Origin: an uncultured Eubacteriales bacterium
Lineage (GTDB): Bacteria; Bacillota; Clostridia; Oscillospirales; Acutalibacteraceae
Assembly: GCA_934726435.1 (NCBI GenBank)
Contig: CAKVDR010000023.1
Coordinates: forward strand, 1-9,862
Reading direction: 5' to 3'
Length of the DNA stretch: 9,862 nt
Shown here: piece after piece, positions 1 through 6,296 of the stretch
Numbering within the stretch: the first letter of the stretch is position 1
Layout of the letters: each line of letters starts with the position of its first letter
Made by a program: the position numbers and the translations under genes
The notes under the pieces: model-generated
What the model was told of the DNA's origin: nothing
Seen by the model: the letters and a program-made list of their open reading frames with translations, nothing else
Databases searched by the model: none

Positions 1-1
1 T

Positions 2-754
2 GGTTTCAAAGGAAGATACCTTTGGATTTGCCTTGAAATGGTGAGTTATGAGCGAGTGCCTGTTGTGATAGATTCAATGAAAGTTGAATTTCCGAAAGTG
101 ACTTTTATGGATTACCTCCCTGAAATTTACCGAAAAAACGAAACCGAGAATTCATTTTTAACGAGGTTTCTTGGGATATTCCAGTCGATTTACGTTGATC
201 TTGAAGATGAAATTGACTTTGTTGCGCTTAATTTCGACCCCGACAGAACCACAAAAGATTTTTTAAGTTGGATTGCGAGTTGGCTTTCGGTCAAAGATGC
301 CGCAATTTGGGGCGAAAAAAGGCTAAGAAAGCTCATAAAAGAGTCTGTTAAGATCTATAAAATGAAAGGAACCAAACGAGCAATTTCAAAAATAGTTGAA
401 GAGTATACCGGAATTGAACCGATAATCGTTGAGCAGTTTGATGTTAAAGAAAACATGGTTTACAAGAAACAAAAAGACGTGATTGAAAACCTTTTCGGGG
501 ATAACGGATATGTTTTTACGGTTATGGTTCCAGGTGTGCATGTTAAAGATAACGAAAGCTACGTTGAACTTTTAAAGGTTATTAATAGCGTTAAACCAGT
601 GGATTCAATTTGTAATTTGGTTGTTCTTAACGATCAAATTTACCTTGACAATCACTGCTATATAGGAATAAATTCGTTTATAACCAAAAATGAAGATTTG
701 ATCCTTGACAGAAAACAGCGCGACACCAACAATTTAGCCGTTGCTGCCAACTGA
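2..754 (+). CDS. Phage tail protein I-like baseplate protein of a contractile injection system (5' end cut by window)
   Basis: This frame is open from base 2 to the stop at 752-754, giving 250 visible residues, so the ATG at 38 is very probably internal and the gene starts left of the window. The residues before that ATG (GRYLWICLEM) and just after it (VEFPKVTFMDYLPEIYRKNE) match a pattern I know from tail proteins of the TIGR02242 type, where a GRYLW-like strand precedes a YLPxxY segment. The rest is helical and typical of tail protein I: FLTRFLGIFQSIYVDLEDEI, then FLSWIASWL, then IYKMKGTKRAISKIVEEYTG, near an IEP that closes the conserved part. Such proteins sit in the baseplate wedge of phage tails and extracellular contractile injection systems. 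No Shine-Dalgarno sequence precedes the ATG at 38. The following gene starts 45 bp downstream on the same strand and also has a tail-locus signature. Family assignment is fairly secure; whether the particle is a phage, tailocin or injection system cannot be told from this end alone. Confidence 0.8.
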   Translation, partial: GFKGRYLWICLEMVSYERVPVVIDSMKVEFPKVTFMDYLPEIYRKNETENSFLTRFLGIFQSIYVDLEDEIDFVALNFDPDRTTKDFLSWIASWLSVKDAAIWGEKRLRKLIKESVKIYKMKGTKRAISKIVEEYTGIEPIIVEQFDVKENMVYKKQKDVIENLFGDNGYVFTVMVPGVHVKDNESYVELLKVINSVKPVDSICNLVVLNDQIYLDNHCYIGINSFITKNEDLILDRKQRDTNNLAVAAN

Positions 755-799
755 GCCGCTTACGACTTTTAGGAAAACAAATAAAAAGGAGAATGAGCA

Positions 800-2590
800 A
801 TGAAAAATAAGCAGTATTATTCCGGTGAAAGAAATAATTACTTTTTTGGCAAGCTTATGACCGTTAGAGATTTTGAAACGGAGCAAGAATATTTTAATTC
901 AAAAAGACGTCTTGGAAACAAAATGCTAAACGGCGCAGGAATTGTTTCTGGTCTTGACGTTATTCTTGTTGATAACAAAACTTTTTCGCTTGAAACCGGC
1001 TTGGCGCTTGATTATATGGGCCGTGAAATCGTTGTTTCGGAGCCTTATGTCAGACGTCTCAACGTTATAAAAGGTTTTGAAGAAAATAAAGACAAAGGCA
1101 CTTTGTATCTTTGCATTAAATACGCCGAAGAACCCAAAGAAACAACTTTCTCAGTTGCGGGCTCTGGCAAATCAAACGGTGTTAGCGAAGAATACAACCG
1201 TATTGCAGAAGGTTATGAGCTGTTTTTAACTTCTGAAAAGCCAAAAGAAGAAGATCTTAAAATCGACAGTTTAGTTTTCGATTCCAAGAAACTTTATGAT
1301 GCTGGCGGAGTTAAAATAAGCCTTGAAATAAGCAGATATGTTAACCCATCTAAACTTTTGAAGATTTCGGTTATTTTTGAAAAAGAAAACGTCGAAGCTC
1401 CTGTAGGATACTCTTTCGATGTAAATGGCGAATTTTTCAAGAGTTTAAGCGGGGATGATAGCTTGAATATCAGCTTCCAGGAAACTGAAATTTCAACTTA
1501 CAAAACTATGCGCAAAGATTACTTCATGCGCTGCGATGCTATCACTGATGCTATGGCGAAGATAGTCATCCCGAAAGATTCTTTCAAAGTTAAAGTCGGA
1601 AATGACGAAATGACCCTTGAAGAAGATTTCGAGCAGCCGGTAACTATCAGTTCTACGCCGATTAGAGACATTATCATAAATGATTACTACGGCAAAAACT
1701 TCAGCGAGATTATTGAAAAAGTTGATAATAAATACATCTGTCTTGCTAAGTTCCATATTGTTACAAACCAACTTACTTATTTTATTGAAAGCTATGAAAA
1801 GCACCCTTTCAAACAATATCTTTACAGCAATGAGCTTTTGAGTTTGCTTCAAACTCTTGATGAAGATTCCGAAAAGCATGAAGTAGTTGCTGCTAAAACT
1901 GAAGAAAAAGAAGAAAGTGTCCCGCAGGTTGTTGAGATGCCTGAACCTAAGATTGATAACATTGTAACAGGCGTTGAGAGAATTAACCTTGGATTTAACC
2001 CAAGACCGGGTAAATCTTACTTTTCTTATGAATTCGTTCATGGCCTTGGCGAAGGAAATGTTGGAATCGTTACCGCAATTGACAACAGTTCAAATTATAT
2101 GACAGATGAAAAAGGCTTGCTTGTTTTCGGTAACAAGAGTATATTTACAAAGGACGAAATTTTAATTTCATCGCCTGAAGCCGAAGTTGCTGCGATTGTT
2201 AATTCCAAAAAGGGAACGGTTCGTCTTGGTGTTAGATTAAGAGAAAAAACCACTGCTCAGGCAATTGACGTAAGATGGTGGGCGTTCAAACCGGCGGAAA
2301 TCGAAGAACCGCAAGAAGATTTGGTCATTGATGAAAACGTTAGAGTTGTTATAACTCCTAACACCGCAAGGGTCAAACCGCTTGAACAAATTAGGTTCGA
2401 AGCTCATATCGAAGGGGCAATAAGCCAAGAAGTAAGATGGGCAATGGCTGAAAATAACACAGGAACTATCGATAATAACGGCCTTTACACCGCACCTTCA
2501 AAAGAGGGCGTTTATGAAATCAAGGCTTACAGCGTGAAATTCGAGAATAAGTCCGACTCAGCTTATGTTGTTGTAAGCTCAGCTACCTAA
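800..2590 (+). CDS. Contractile injection system/tail-locus protein with C-terminal Ig-like domain
   Basis: A 596-residue protein with a good ribosome binding site (AAGGAG at 786-791) before ATG 800. The N-terminus carries a pattern I associate with a protein encoded beside tail protein I in actinobacterial and cyanobacterial injection-system loci: YFFGKLMTVRDFETEQ at residues 14-29, KRRLGNK at 35-41, GAGIVSGLDV at 45-54 and GLALDYMGREIVV at 67-79. The exact role of that family is unsettled; it is usually taken as a baseplate or fibre-associated component. An acidic, proline-containing linker (about 355-388) leads to a beta-rich domain (about 386-507, with FNPRPGKSYFSYEFVHG). Last comes an Ig-like domain (about 514-594) with the WAMAENNTGTIDNNGLYTAP turn typical of bacterial Ig-like folds. 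No signal peptide or membrane segment is visible, as expected for a particle assembled in the cytoplasm. The Ig-like tail could be displayed and bind a surface, which is inference. A long antisense frame across it is a shadow. Confidence 0.72.
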   Translation: MKNKQYYSGERNNYFFGKLMTVRDFETEQEYFNSKRRLGNKMLNGAGIVSGLDVILVDNKTFSLETGLALDYMGREIVVSEPYVRRLNVIKGFEENKDKGTLYLCIKYAEEPKETTFSVAGSGKSNGVSEEYNRIAEGYELFLTSEKPKEEDLKIDSLVFDSKKLYDAGGVKISLEISRYVNPSKLLKISVIFEKENVEAPVGYSFDVNGEFFKSLSGDDSLNISFQETEISTYKTMRKDYFMRCDAITDAMAKIVIPKDSFKVKVGNDEMTLEEDFEQPVTISSTPIRDIIINDYYGKNFSEIIEKVDNKYICLAKFHIVTNQLTYFIESYEKHPFKQYLYSNELLSLLQTLDEDSEKHEVVAAKTEEKEESVPQVVEMPEPKIDNIVTGVERINLGFNPRPGKSYFSYEFVHGLGEGNVGIVTAIDNSSNYMTDEKGLLVFGNKSIFTKDEILISSPEAEVAAIVNSKKGTVRLGVRLREKTTAQAIDVRWWAFKPAEIEEPQEDLVIDENVRVVITPNTARVKPLEQIRFEAHIEGAISQEVRWAMAENNTGTIDNNGLYTAPSKEGVYEIKAYSVKFENKSDSAYVVVSSAT

Positions 2591-2614
2591 GCGCAAGAAA
2601 GGAGATAATTAATT

Positions 2615-3196
2615 ATGAAAAAGATGTCAACAGGGGGAATAATAGGTTTAATTGTTCTGGGTTTGATAGTAATTTTAGGTTTTGCTTCGATTGGAAGCTA
2701 TAATAATTTGGTTTCTTTGAAAGAAAATGTTGATAGCAAATATGCAGACATTGATGTTCAGCTTCAAAGAAGATGTGATTTAATTCCAAACCTTGTAAAT
2801 ACGGTTAAAGGTTTCACGGATCATGAATCTTCGGTTTTGGCAAACATTTCTGATTCAAGAGCGAAACTCGCCGGGGCTTCAAGCGTTTCTGAAAAAGCTG
2901 AGGCTAACCAGGAACTTTCGAATTCACTTAGCAGACTTTTAGTTGTGGCTGAAAATTACCCTGACCTCAAAGCAGATTCTCAATTTACCGCTTTGATGGA
3001 TAATCTTGAAGGCACTGAAAACAGGCTTGCAGTTGCGAGAAAAGACTACAATGCAGCGGTTGAAAGCTATAATAGAGCAGTTAGAAGTTTCCCTTCAGTT
3101 ATATTTGCTTCTATGTTTGGTTTCCAAACTGCTCAACGCTTTGAAGCAAGCGAACAAGCGAAAACTACTACACCGACCGTTGATTTTAACAAATAA
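2615..3196 (+). CDS. lemA: LemA family membrane protein
   Basis: A 193-residue protein with the usual LemA length and plan. It has a short positive N-terminus, one membrane helix (about residues 8-27), then a long helical domain outside the membrane. The family signature is clear: LVSLKENVDSKYADIDVQLQ (32-51) followed by RRCDLIPNLVNTVKGF (52-67). The second half has ENRLAVARKDYNAAVESYN (135-153) and FPSVIFASMFGF (159-170), also typical. The function of LemA is poorly defined; it is a common partner of TPM-domain proteins in bacterial envelopes, and here a TPM gene follows after 23 bp. AGGAG at 2600-2604 sits 10 bases before ATG 2615. Only 24 bp separate it from the tail-locus gene upstream, and I see no terminator there, so it may be read from the same transcript. 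The identification is firm; any link to the injection system is inference. Confidence 0.93.
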   Translation: MKKMSTGGIIGLIVLGLIVILGFASIGSYNNLVSLKENVDSKYADIDVQLQRRCDLIPNLVNTVKGFTDHESSVLANISDSRAKLAGASSVSEKAEANQELSNSLSRLLVVAENYPDLKADSQFTALMDNLEGTENRLAVARKDYNAAVESYNRAVRSFPSVIFASMFGFQTAQRFEASEQAKTTTPTVDFNK

Positions 3197-3219
3197 ATTT
3201 AATTTAGGAGGTACGGCAA

Positions 3220-3981
3220 ATGTATAAAAAATTCAGGAAAATAATTATTTTGTTAGCGGTTATTATTGTTTCTTTCGTTTGTGTGAAGGCGTTTGCCGTG
3301 CCCAGCCCCAGTAAAGATTTTTATGTTAATGACTTTGCTGAGATTTTAAGCGATGAAACCGAGCAGTATATTCTTAGCAATAGCGCCGCTCTTTGCGAAA
3401 AAACTAAAGCTCAGATTGCTGTTGTGACCGTTAAAAACTTGGAAGGCAAAGAAATTGCTGACTATGCTTTGGAGCTTTTTAGAAGTTGGGGAATAGGCGA
3501 CAAAGAGCTCAACAACGGAATTTTGATTCTTCTATCGCTTGAAGAAAGAAAAGTGAGAATTGAAGTCGGAGACGGCCTTGAAGGAAGAGTGAACGACTCG
3601 AAAGCAGGAAGATTCCTCGACACTTACGCCGTGCCGCATTTTAAATCCGATGAATGGGATGAAGGAATAAAAGCGCTTTACTCTGCAATTTTAAGCGAGG
3701 TTTATGGAGAATATAATCTCGAGGTGCCAAGTGAAGTTGATAAAATAGTTAAAGAAGCAGAACCTGAAGAAGACACTGCCGGCACGATTGCTGCAGTTAT
3801 AATATTGGTAGTAGTTTTTGGCTTTGCTCTTATTCCTTTTGGAAAGTCTGACGATAATAAATTCAACAACGACGGTTATGGTGGCGGTGGCTTTCATTCT
3901 GGCGGCGATTCAGGCGGATTCGGTGGGTTTTCTGGCGGAGGAGGAAGTTCAAGCGGTGGCGGAGCTTCAAGAGGTTTTTAA
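3220..3981 (+). CDS. TPM-domain (YgcG-type) membrane protein
   Basis: A 253-residue protein. It starts with a signal peptide (basic MYKKFRK, hydrophobic 8-24, probable cleavage after AFA at 26). A TPM domain follows (about 32-165), recognisable from YVNDFAEILS (35-44), AQIAVVTVKNLEG (64-76) and NNGILILLSLEERKVRIEVG (98-117), then GLEGRVND (119-126). An acidic stretch leads to one membrane helix (about 188-207). The C-terminus is a Gly/Ser-rich tail ending in GGGASRGF, very characteristic of YgcG/TPM proteins. TPM domains have been described as phosphatase-like or as having a role in photosystem II repair in plants; the bacterial role is unclear and the domain faces outside. TAGGAGGT (3205-3212) gives a strong ribosome binding site before ATG 3220. 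It follows lemA by 23 bp, the usual pairing, and is followed by a terminator-like hairpin. Confidence 0.92.
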   Translation: MYKKFRKIIILLAVIIVSFVCVKAFAVPSPSKDFYVNDFAEILSDETEQYILSNSAALCEKTKAQIAVVTVKNLEGKEIADYALELFRSWGIGDKELNNGILILLSLEERKVRIEVGDGLEGRVNDSKAGRFLDTYAVPHFKSDEWDEGIKALYSAILSEVYGEYNLEVPSEVDKIVKEAEPEEDTAGTIAAVIILVVVFGFALIPFGKSDDNKFNNDGYGGGGFHSGGDSGGFGGFSGGGGSSSGGGASRGF

Positions 3982-4014
3982 AAAATATCAAGTTTTTTTG
4001 AATAAGAAATAAAA

Positions 4015-4059
4015 AAAGAGCCCATAATTCTTTACAAGAGAGAAAGAAAGGGGCTTTTT
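4015..4059 (+). terminator. Two-part terminator-like hairpin overlapping the spoIIR leader
   Basis: The outer stem pairs AAAGAGCCC (4015-4023) with GGGCTTTTT (4051-4059), nine pairs including one G-T. The inner stem pairs TTCTTT (4028-4033) with AAAGAA (4043-4048). The 3' arm ends in a run of T, as in an intrinsic terminator, and lies 34 bp past the TPM gene stop. The base run AAAGGGG that would serve spoIIR as a ribosome binding site is part of the 3' arm, so the structure could act on both transcription and translation. Confidence 0.6.
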
Positions 4060-4063
4060 ATTT

Positions 4064-4762
4064 GTGCTAAATACTAAAACTAAAGCTTTAATTTTTGGGT
4101 TTGTTTTTTCTGTGATTGTTTCGATGCTTAATTTTTCGGGCAAGTGTGAAAGTATAAGTGAAAAAATTCTAAGATTACATATTATAGCCAATTCCGATTC
4201 TTGCGAAGATCAAACCCTCAAATTGAAAGTAAGAGACGAAATAATAAATAAATTCGGCAGTGAACTTGAGGTTTATTCAAATCTTGAAGAAGCCAAGCAG
4301 GTTGCAGAATCAAAAATAAATGAAATTGAAGATTTTGCGAAAAATGTTGTTCATGAAAATGGCTATGATTACCCTGTTAAAGCCGAGGTCACGAAAATGT
4401 ATTTCAATATTCGAAGATATAAAGAAGTGACACTTCCTGCAGGGTTTTACACGGCGCTTAGAATTACTATTGGCCAAGGCAAGGGCAAAAACTGGTGGTG
4501 CGTGATGTTCCCGCCAATGTGTTTGCCTGCTGCTGAAGAAAAAAGTGAACTTAGCGAAGTACTTAGTGATTCGCAGCTTGATATCGTTGAAAATGAAGGG
4601 GAATATATTATTAAATTTAAGGCTCTTGAAATCTTTATAGAAGCTAAAAAGTTCTGCGAAGAAAAGATTTATAATTTAATAAATTCGATTTTTGAGAACA
4701 TAAATGAAAACTACGAGCTCGATTTTAAGCTCGCAGAGTTAATTCAAAAAATTTTTAATTAA
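4064..4762 (+). CDS. spoIIR: Stage II sporulation protein R
   Basis: A 232-residue protein, close to the family's usual length. It is made in the forespore and exported. In Bacillus it triggers the SpoIIGA protease to process pro-sigma-E in the mother cell. A hydrophobic N-terminal segment (about residues 8-25) would direct export. The family signature RLHIIANSDS is at 37-46, followed by EDQTLKLKVRDEI (48-60). The second conserved block runs over LPAGFYTALRITIGQGKGKN (124-143) and WWCVMFPPMC (144-153). The start is GTG at 4064; AGGGG (4049-4053) lies about 10 bases upstream inside the preceding hairpin. The 3' end overlaps by 8 bp the end of the DNA glycosylase gene on the other strand. I looked for a forespore sigma-F promoter in 3982-4063 and saw none I would trust. 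The call is firm from the motifs. Confidence 0.93.
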   Translation: MLNTKTKALIFGFVFSVIVSMLNFSGKCESISEKILRLHIIANSDSCEDQTLKLKVRDEIINKFGSELEVYSNLEEAKQVAESKINEIEDFAKNVVHENGYDYPVKAEVTKMYFNIRRYKEVTLPAGFYTALRITIGQGKGKNWWCVMFPPMCLPAAEEKSELSEVLSDSQLDIVENEGEYIIKFKALEIFIEAKKFCEEKIYNLINSIFENINENYELDFKLAELIQKIFN

Positions 4763-5600
4763 AAAGTTCGTTTGCCTTTGCTCGGCTGTAATTGTAAAGA
4801 TACTGCTGGGCAATACCGGCATATTCCCCGAAAATTTCGCTGCTTTTTCCTTCAAAAAAAGTGTTCATAACTTTTTTCATCCAAATGTCCATAGGGAAGG
4901 CTTCAAGCCTATGAAACCCATAAAGAAGCACGCAGGAAGCAACCTTCGGCCCAACACCGTTTATTTTCATTAAAGTTTCCATTGATTTATCAAACGGAAG
5001 GTTATTTATTATTCCGAGATCAACTTCTTTTAAAGAAACTTTTTTCGCTGCATCTAAAATATATTTCGCTCTGAAACCTGATTTTATAGGTGCTAAATCT
5101 TCAAGGCTTAAACTTGCGATTTTTTCTGCAGAAGGGAAATCAAATTCGTTTTCAAAGCCTTCTATTTTTTCGCCGAAAAGCTCGCACAGTTTTGCAATTA
5201 TTTTTTTGATCCTCGGTATGTTATTATTTTGAGAAATAATATAGCTGCAAAGCGTTTCCCAAGGTTCTTGGTGCAAGATTCTTATTCCCGGCGCAAATTC
5301 ATATGCCGCAGAAAGAACAGGACTTATTTTCGAAAGAGTTCCCCAAATTTTTGCATAGTCGGTTTCAAGGTCGAAATAATTTTTCCAGATGTTTTCAAAA
5401 TCACTTTTGTTTGTGTTTTCAAAAATAATTTCATTTTCATTTTGAATGATATTTAAAACTTTTTTGTAAGCAATCGTTTGGAATTTATTATCAGAAATTT
5501 GCTTAAAACGAAAACATTGACCACAGTCAAAGGTCTGACCGAGGCCAAAATTTTTAAAATTTTTCAGTGTAACTGTGTTTTCTAAGATTTGAATTTCCAT
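4755..5600 (-). CDS. ogg: 8-oxoguanine DNA glycosylase (OGG1-type)
   Basis: A 281-residue protein of the OGG1/AlkA helix-hairpin-helix superfamily, which removes 8-oxoguanine paired with C in base excision repair. The N-terminal domain has FDCGQCFRF (24-32), the usual OGG1-type start. PWETLCSYIISQNNNIPRI is at 113-131. The helix-hairpin-helix carries NGVGPKVASCVLLYG (214-228), where K219 is the expected catalytic lysine, and D238 in FPMDIWMKK (235-243) the expected catalytic aspartate. A real OGG1-like enzyme is known in Clostridium. The gene starts at the ATG complementary to 5598-5600, 24 bp after rpmB on the same strand, so the two probably form one operon. A weak 5-bp stem (5612-5625) lies between them, without a convincing T run. 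A ribosome binding site is weak (GGTGTG). Confidence 0.92.
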   Translation of the reverse strand: MEIQILENTVTLKNFKNFGLGQTFDCGQCFRFKQISDNKFQTIAYKKVLNIIQNENEIIFENTNKSDFENIWKNYFDLETDYAKIWGTLSKISPVLSAAYEFAPGIRILHQEPWETLCSYIISQNNNIPRIKKIIAKLCELFGEKIEGFENEFDFPSAEKIASLSLEDLAPIKSGFRAKYILDAAKKVSLKEVDLGIINNLPFDKSMETLMKINGVGPKVASCVLLYGFHRLEAFPMDIWMKKVMNTFFEGKSSEIFGEYAGIAQQYLYNYSRAKANELFN

Positions 5601-5624
5601 TTTTCACACCGAAACTATTAAGTT

Positions 5625-5813
5625 TTAAGCACTAACTGGAACTTTTCCTGAACGAATGCATCTTGTGCAAGCGTAGATGTGGGTTGGAGTGCCTTTAACA
5701 ACAGCTTTAACTCTTCTGATGTTAGGTTTCCACATTTTGTTTGAACGTCTGTGAGAGTGCGAAACCTTTATTCCAAACGACACAGCTTTGCTGCAAATTT
5801 CACATTTTGCCAT
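5625..5813 (-). CDS. rpmB: 50S ribosomal protein L28 (zinc-binding form)
   Basis: A 62-residue protein of the usual L28 length. It begins MAKCEICSKAVSFGIKVSHS and continues through SNKMWKPNIRRVKA (24-37), the family core. Two Cys pairs, C4/C7 and C49/C52 (in YACTRCIRSG), make it the zinc-ribbon type. It is a structural protein of the large ribosomal subunit. On the minus strand AGGAGA lies just upstream of the ATG at 5811-5813, and a candidate promoter lies about 80 bp further up. The ogg gene follows closely downstream and may be co-transcribed. Confidence 0.97.
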   Translation of the reverse strand: MAKCEICSKAVSFGIKVSHSHRRSNKMWKPNIRRVKAVVKGTPTHIYACTRCIRSGKVPVSA

Positions 5814-5886
5814 AGTAAATTCTCCTCACTTTTAAGTAAAATCTATTAGTAGAAAGATTTGAGTTTTTTAAAATCCTCCATCTAAA

Positions 5887-5914
5887 GTAATATCTTATCA
5901 AATTTTGCTCACAA
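5887..5914 (-). promoter_or_regulatory. Candidate rpmB promoter
   Basis: On the minus strand TTGTGA (complement of 5909-5914) is followed after 16 bases by TATTAC (complement of 5887-5892). The -10 box is poor, so this is a candidate only. Its position, about 75 bp before rpmB, is sensible for a ribosomal protein leader. Confidence 0.35.
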
Positions 5915-6115
5915 TTGCAAGAAGATATCTAAAATTTTTGTAATTTAAATTTTTAAGGCTTAAAATTAACAAAAAATAAAATTCGTGGTTTAAAAATGAA
6001 TTTGACTTGTCGATGAGTGAAAAAGATTAAATTTTTAGTAATTTACACAATATAAAATGAAAATATTTTTGTGAATATGTGATATATTATAATATTTTAT
6101 CGTGCTAAAAATTTC

Positions 6116-6147
6116 TTGTAGCAAAAATTTGAATTTTGTGGTATAAT
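6116..6147 (+). promoter_or_regulatory. Promoter of the ATP/ADP translocase (extended -10)
   Basis: A perfect TATAAT (6142-6147) is preceded by TGG, making an extended -10 element. The nearest -35-like box is TTGTAG (6116-6121), 20 bases away, which is longer than the usual 17. The extended -10 may compensate for this. The same arrangement recurs before the gene at 8023. The predicted transcription start is near 6154, leaving a leader of about 143 nt. Confidence 0.65.
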
Positions 6148-6153
6148 CACAGC

Positions 6154-6282
6154 ATGAAACGGATACAGTTCATGAAGAAACTTTGCAAGTATGATTCTAC
6201 CTTGAAAGTTAAAGGGGTGGTAAGACGCATAGGTGGTATGCAAAGGCTTCGGGAAATGTGTCGCGGTTATTTATTTATGTAA
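6154..6282 (+). CDS. Possible 42-codon leader ORF upstream of the translocase
   Basis: A frame opens with ATG at 6154 and ends with TAA at 6280-6282, encoding 42 residues rich in Lys/Arg and starting MKRIQFMKKLCKYDST. I do not recognise the peptide. Its stop codon overlaps the AAGGAG ribosome binding site of the translocase, an arrangement that could couple their translation. Against it, there is no ribosome binding site before 6154, and the predicted transcription start falls at about that base, so the message would be leaderless. Internal ATG codons at 6172 and 6238 have no clear site either. The stretch may instead be an untranslated structured leader. Low confidence. Confidence 0.25.
   Translation: MKRIQFMKKLCKYDSTLKVKGVVRRIGGMQRLREMCRGYLFM
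6179..6262 (+). promoter_or_regulatory. Possible structured RNA leader of the translocase
   Basis: Hairpin one pairs AACTTT (6179-6184) with AAAGTT (6205-6210) and CAAG (6186-6189) with CTTG (6201-6204), around one bulged G and an 11-nt loop. Hairpin two pairs GACGCAT (6224-6230) with ATGTGTC (6256-6262), seven pairs with one G-T. An alternative is GCATA (6227-6231) with TATGC (6237-6241), which uses the same bases, so two exclusive folds are possible. The leader is less AT-rich than the spacer before it. It matches no riboswitch consensus I know well. Confidence 0.3.
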
Positions 6283-6288
6283 GGAGAA
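6281..6288 (+). promoter_or_regulatory. Ribosome binding site that fixes the translocase start
   Basis: AAGGAGAA lies about 10 bases before ATG 6297. It places the start there rather than at the in-frame GTG 6258, which has no ribosome binding site and would add 13 basic residues that the family does not need. Confidence 0.85.
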
Positions 6289-6296
6289 GATTATTG

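Larger units (their letters stand above)
5814..6296. other. AT-rich divergent control region between rpmB and the ATP/ADP translocase
   Basis: This 483-bp stretch holds no long gene. Its left part reads on the minus strand as the rpmB leader and promoter. Its middle (about 5930-6110) is very AT-rich, with no feature I can support beyond low-complexity A/T runs. Its right part holds the translocase promoter, a roughly 140-nt leader with a possible 42-codon frame and two possible hairpins, and the translocase ribosome binding site. The two promoters share a similar -35 area in opposite orientation: TTGTGAGCAAAATTTGA (minus strand, 5898-5914) and TTGTAGCAAAAATTTGA (plus strand, 6116-6132). Confidence 0.7.

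Noticed and set aside
1493..2041. Long minus-strand open frame of 182 codons
   Set aside because: It lies wholly inside the tail-locus gene on the other strand, has low-complexity Phe/Asn-rich content and no ribosome binding site.
3006..3227. Plus-strand open frame overlapping lemA and the TPM start
   Set aside because: It is the shifted frame of lemA; lemA has the family motifs and the ribosome binding site.
5930..6110. A possible gene or replication-type AT-rich element
   Set aside because: Only low-complexity A/T runs; no repeated DnaA-type boxes and no open frame with a ribosome binding site.
6190..6240. Purine riboswitch, suggested by TTCTACC in the leader
   Set aside because: The other conserved junction bases and the closing P1 stem are missing.
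6211..6265. T-box-like stretch (GGGGTGG followed by GC-rich bases)
   Set aside because: The T-box core AGGGTGGNACCGCG is not matched, no terminator pair is present, and the downstream gene is not an amino-acid gene.
6258..6296. Upstream GTG start for the translocase
   Set aside because: No ribosome binding site; ATG 6297 has AAGGAG at the right distance and gives a family-like N-terminus.
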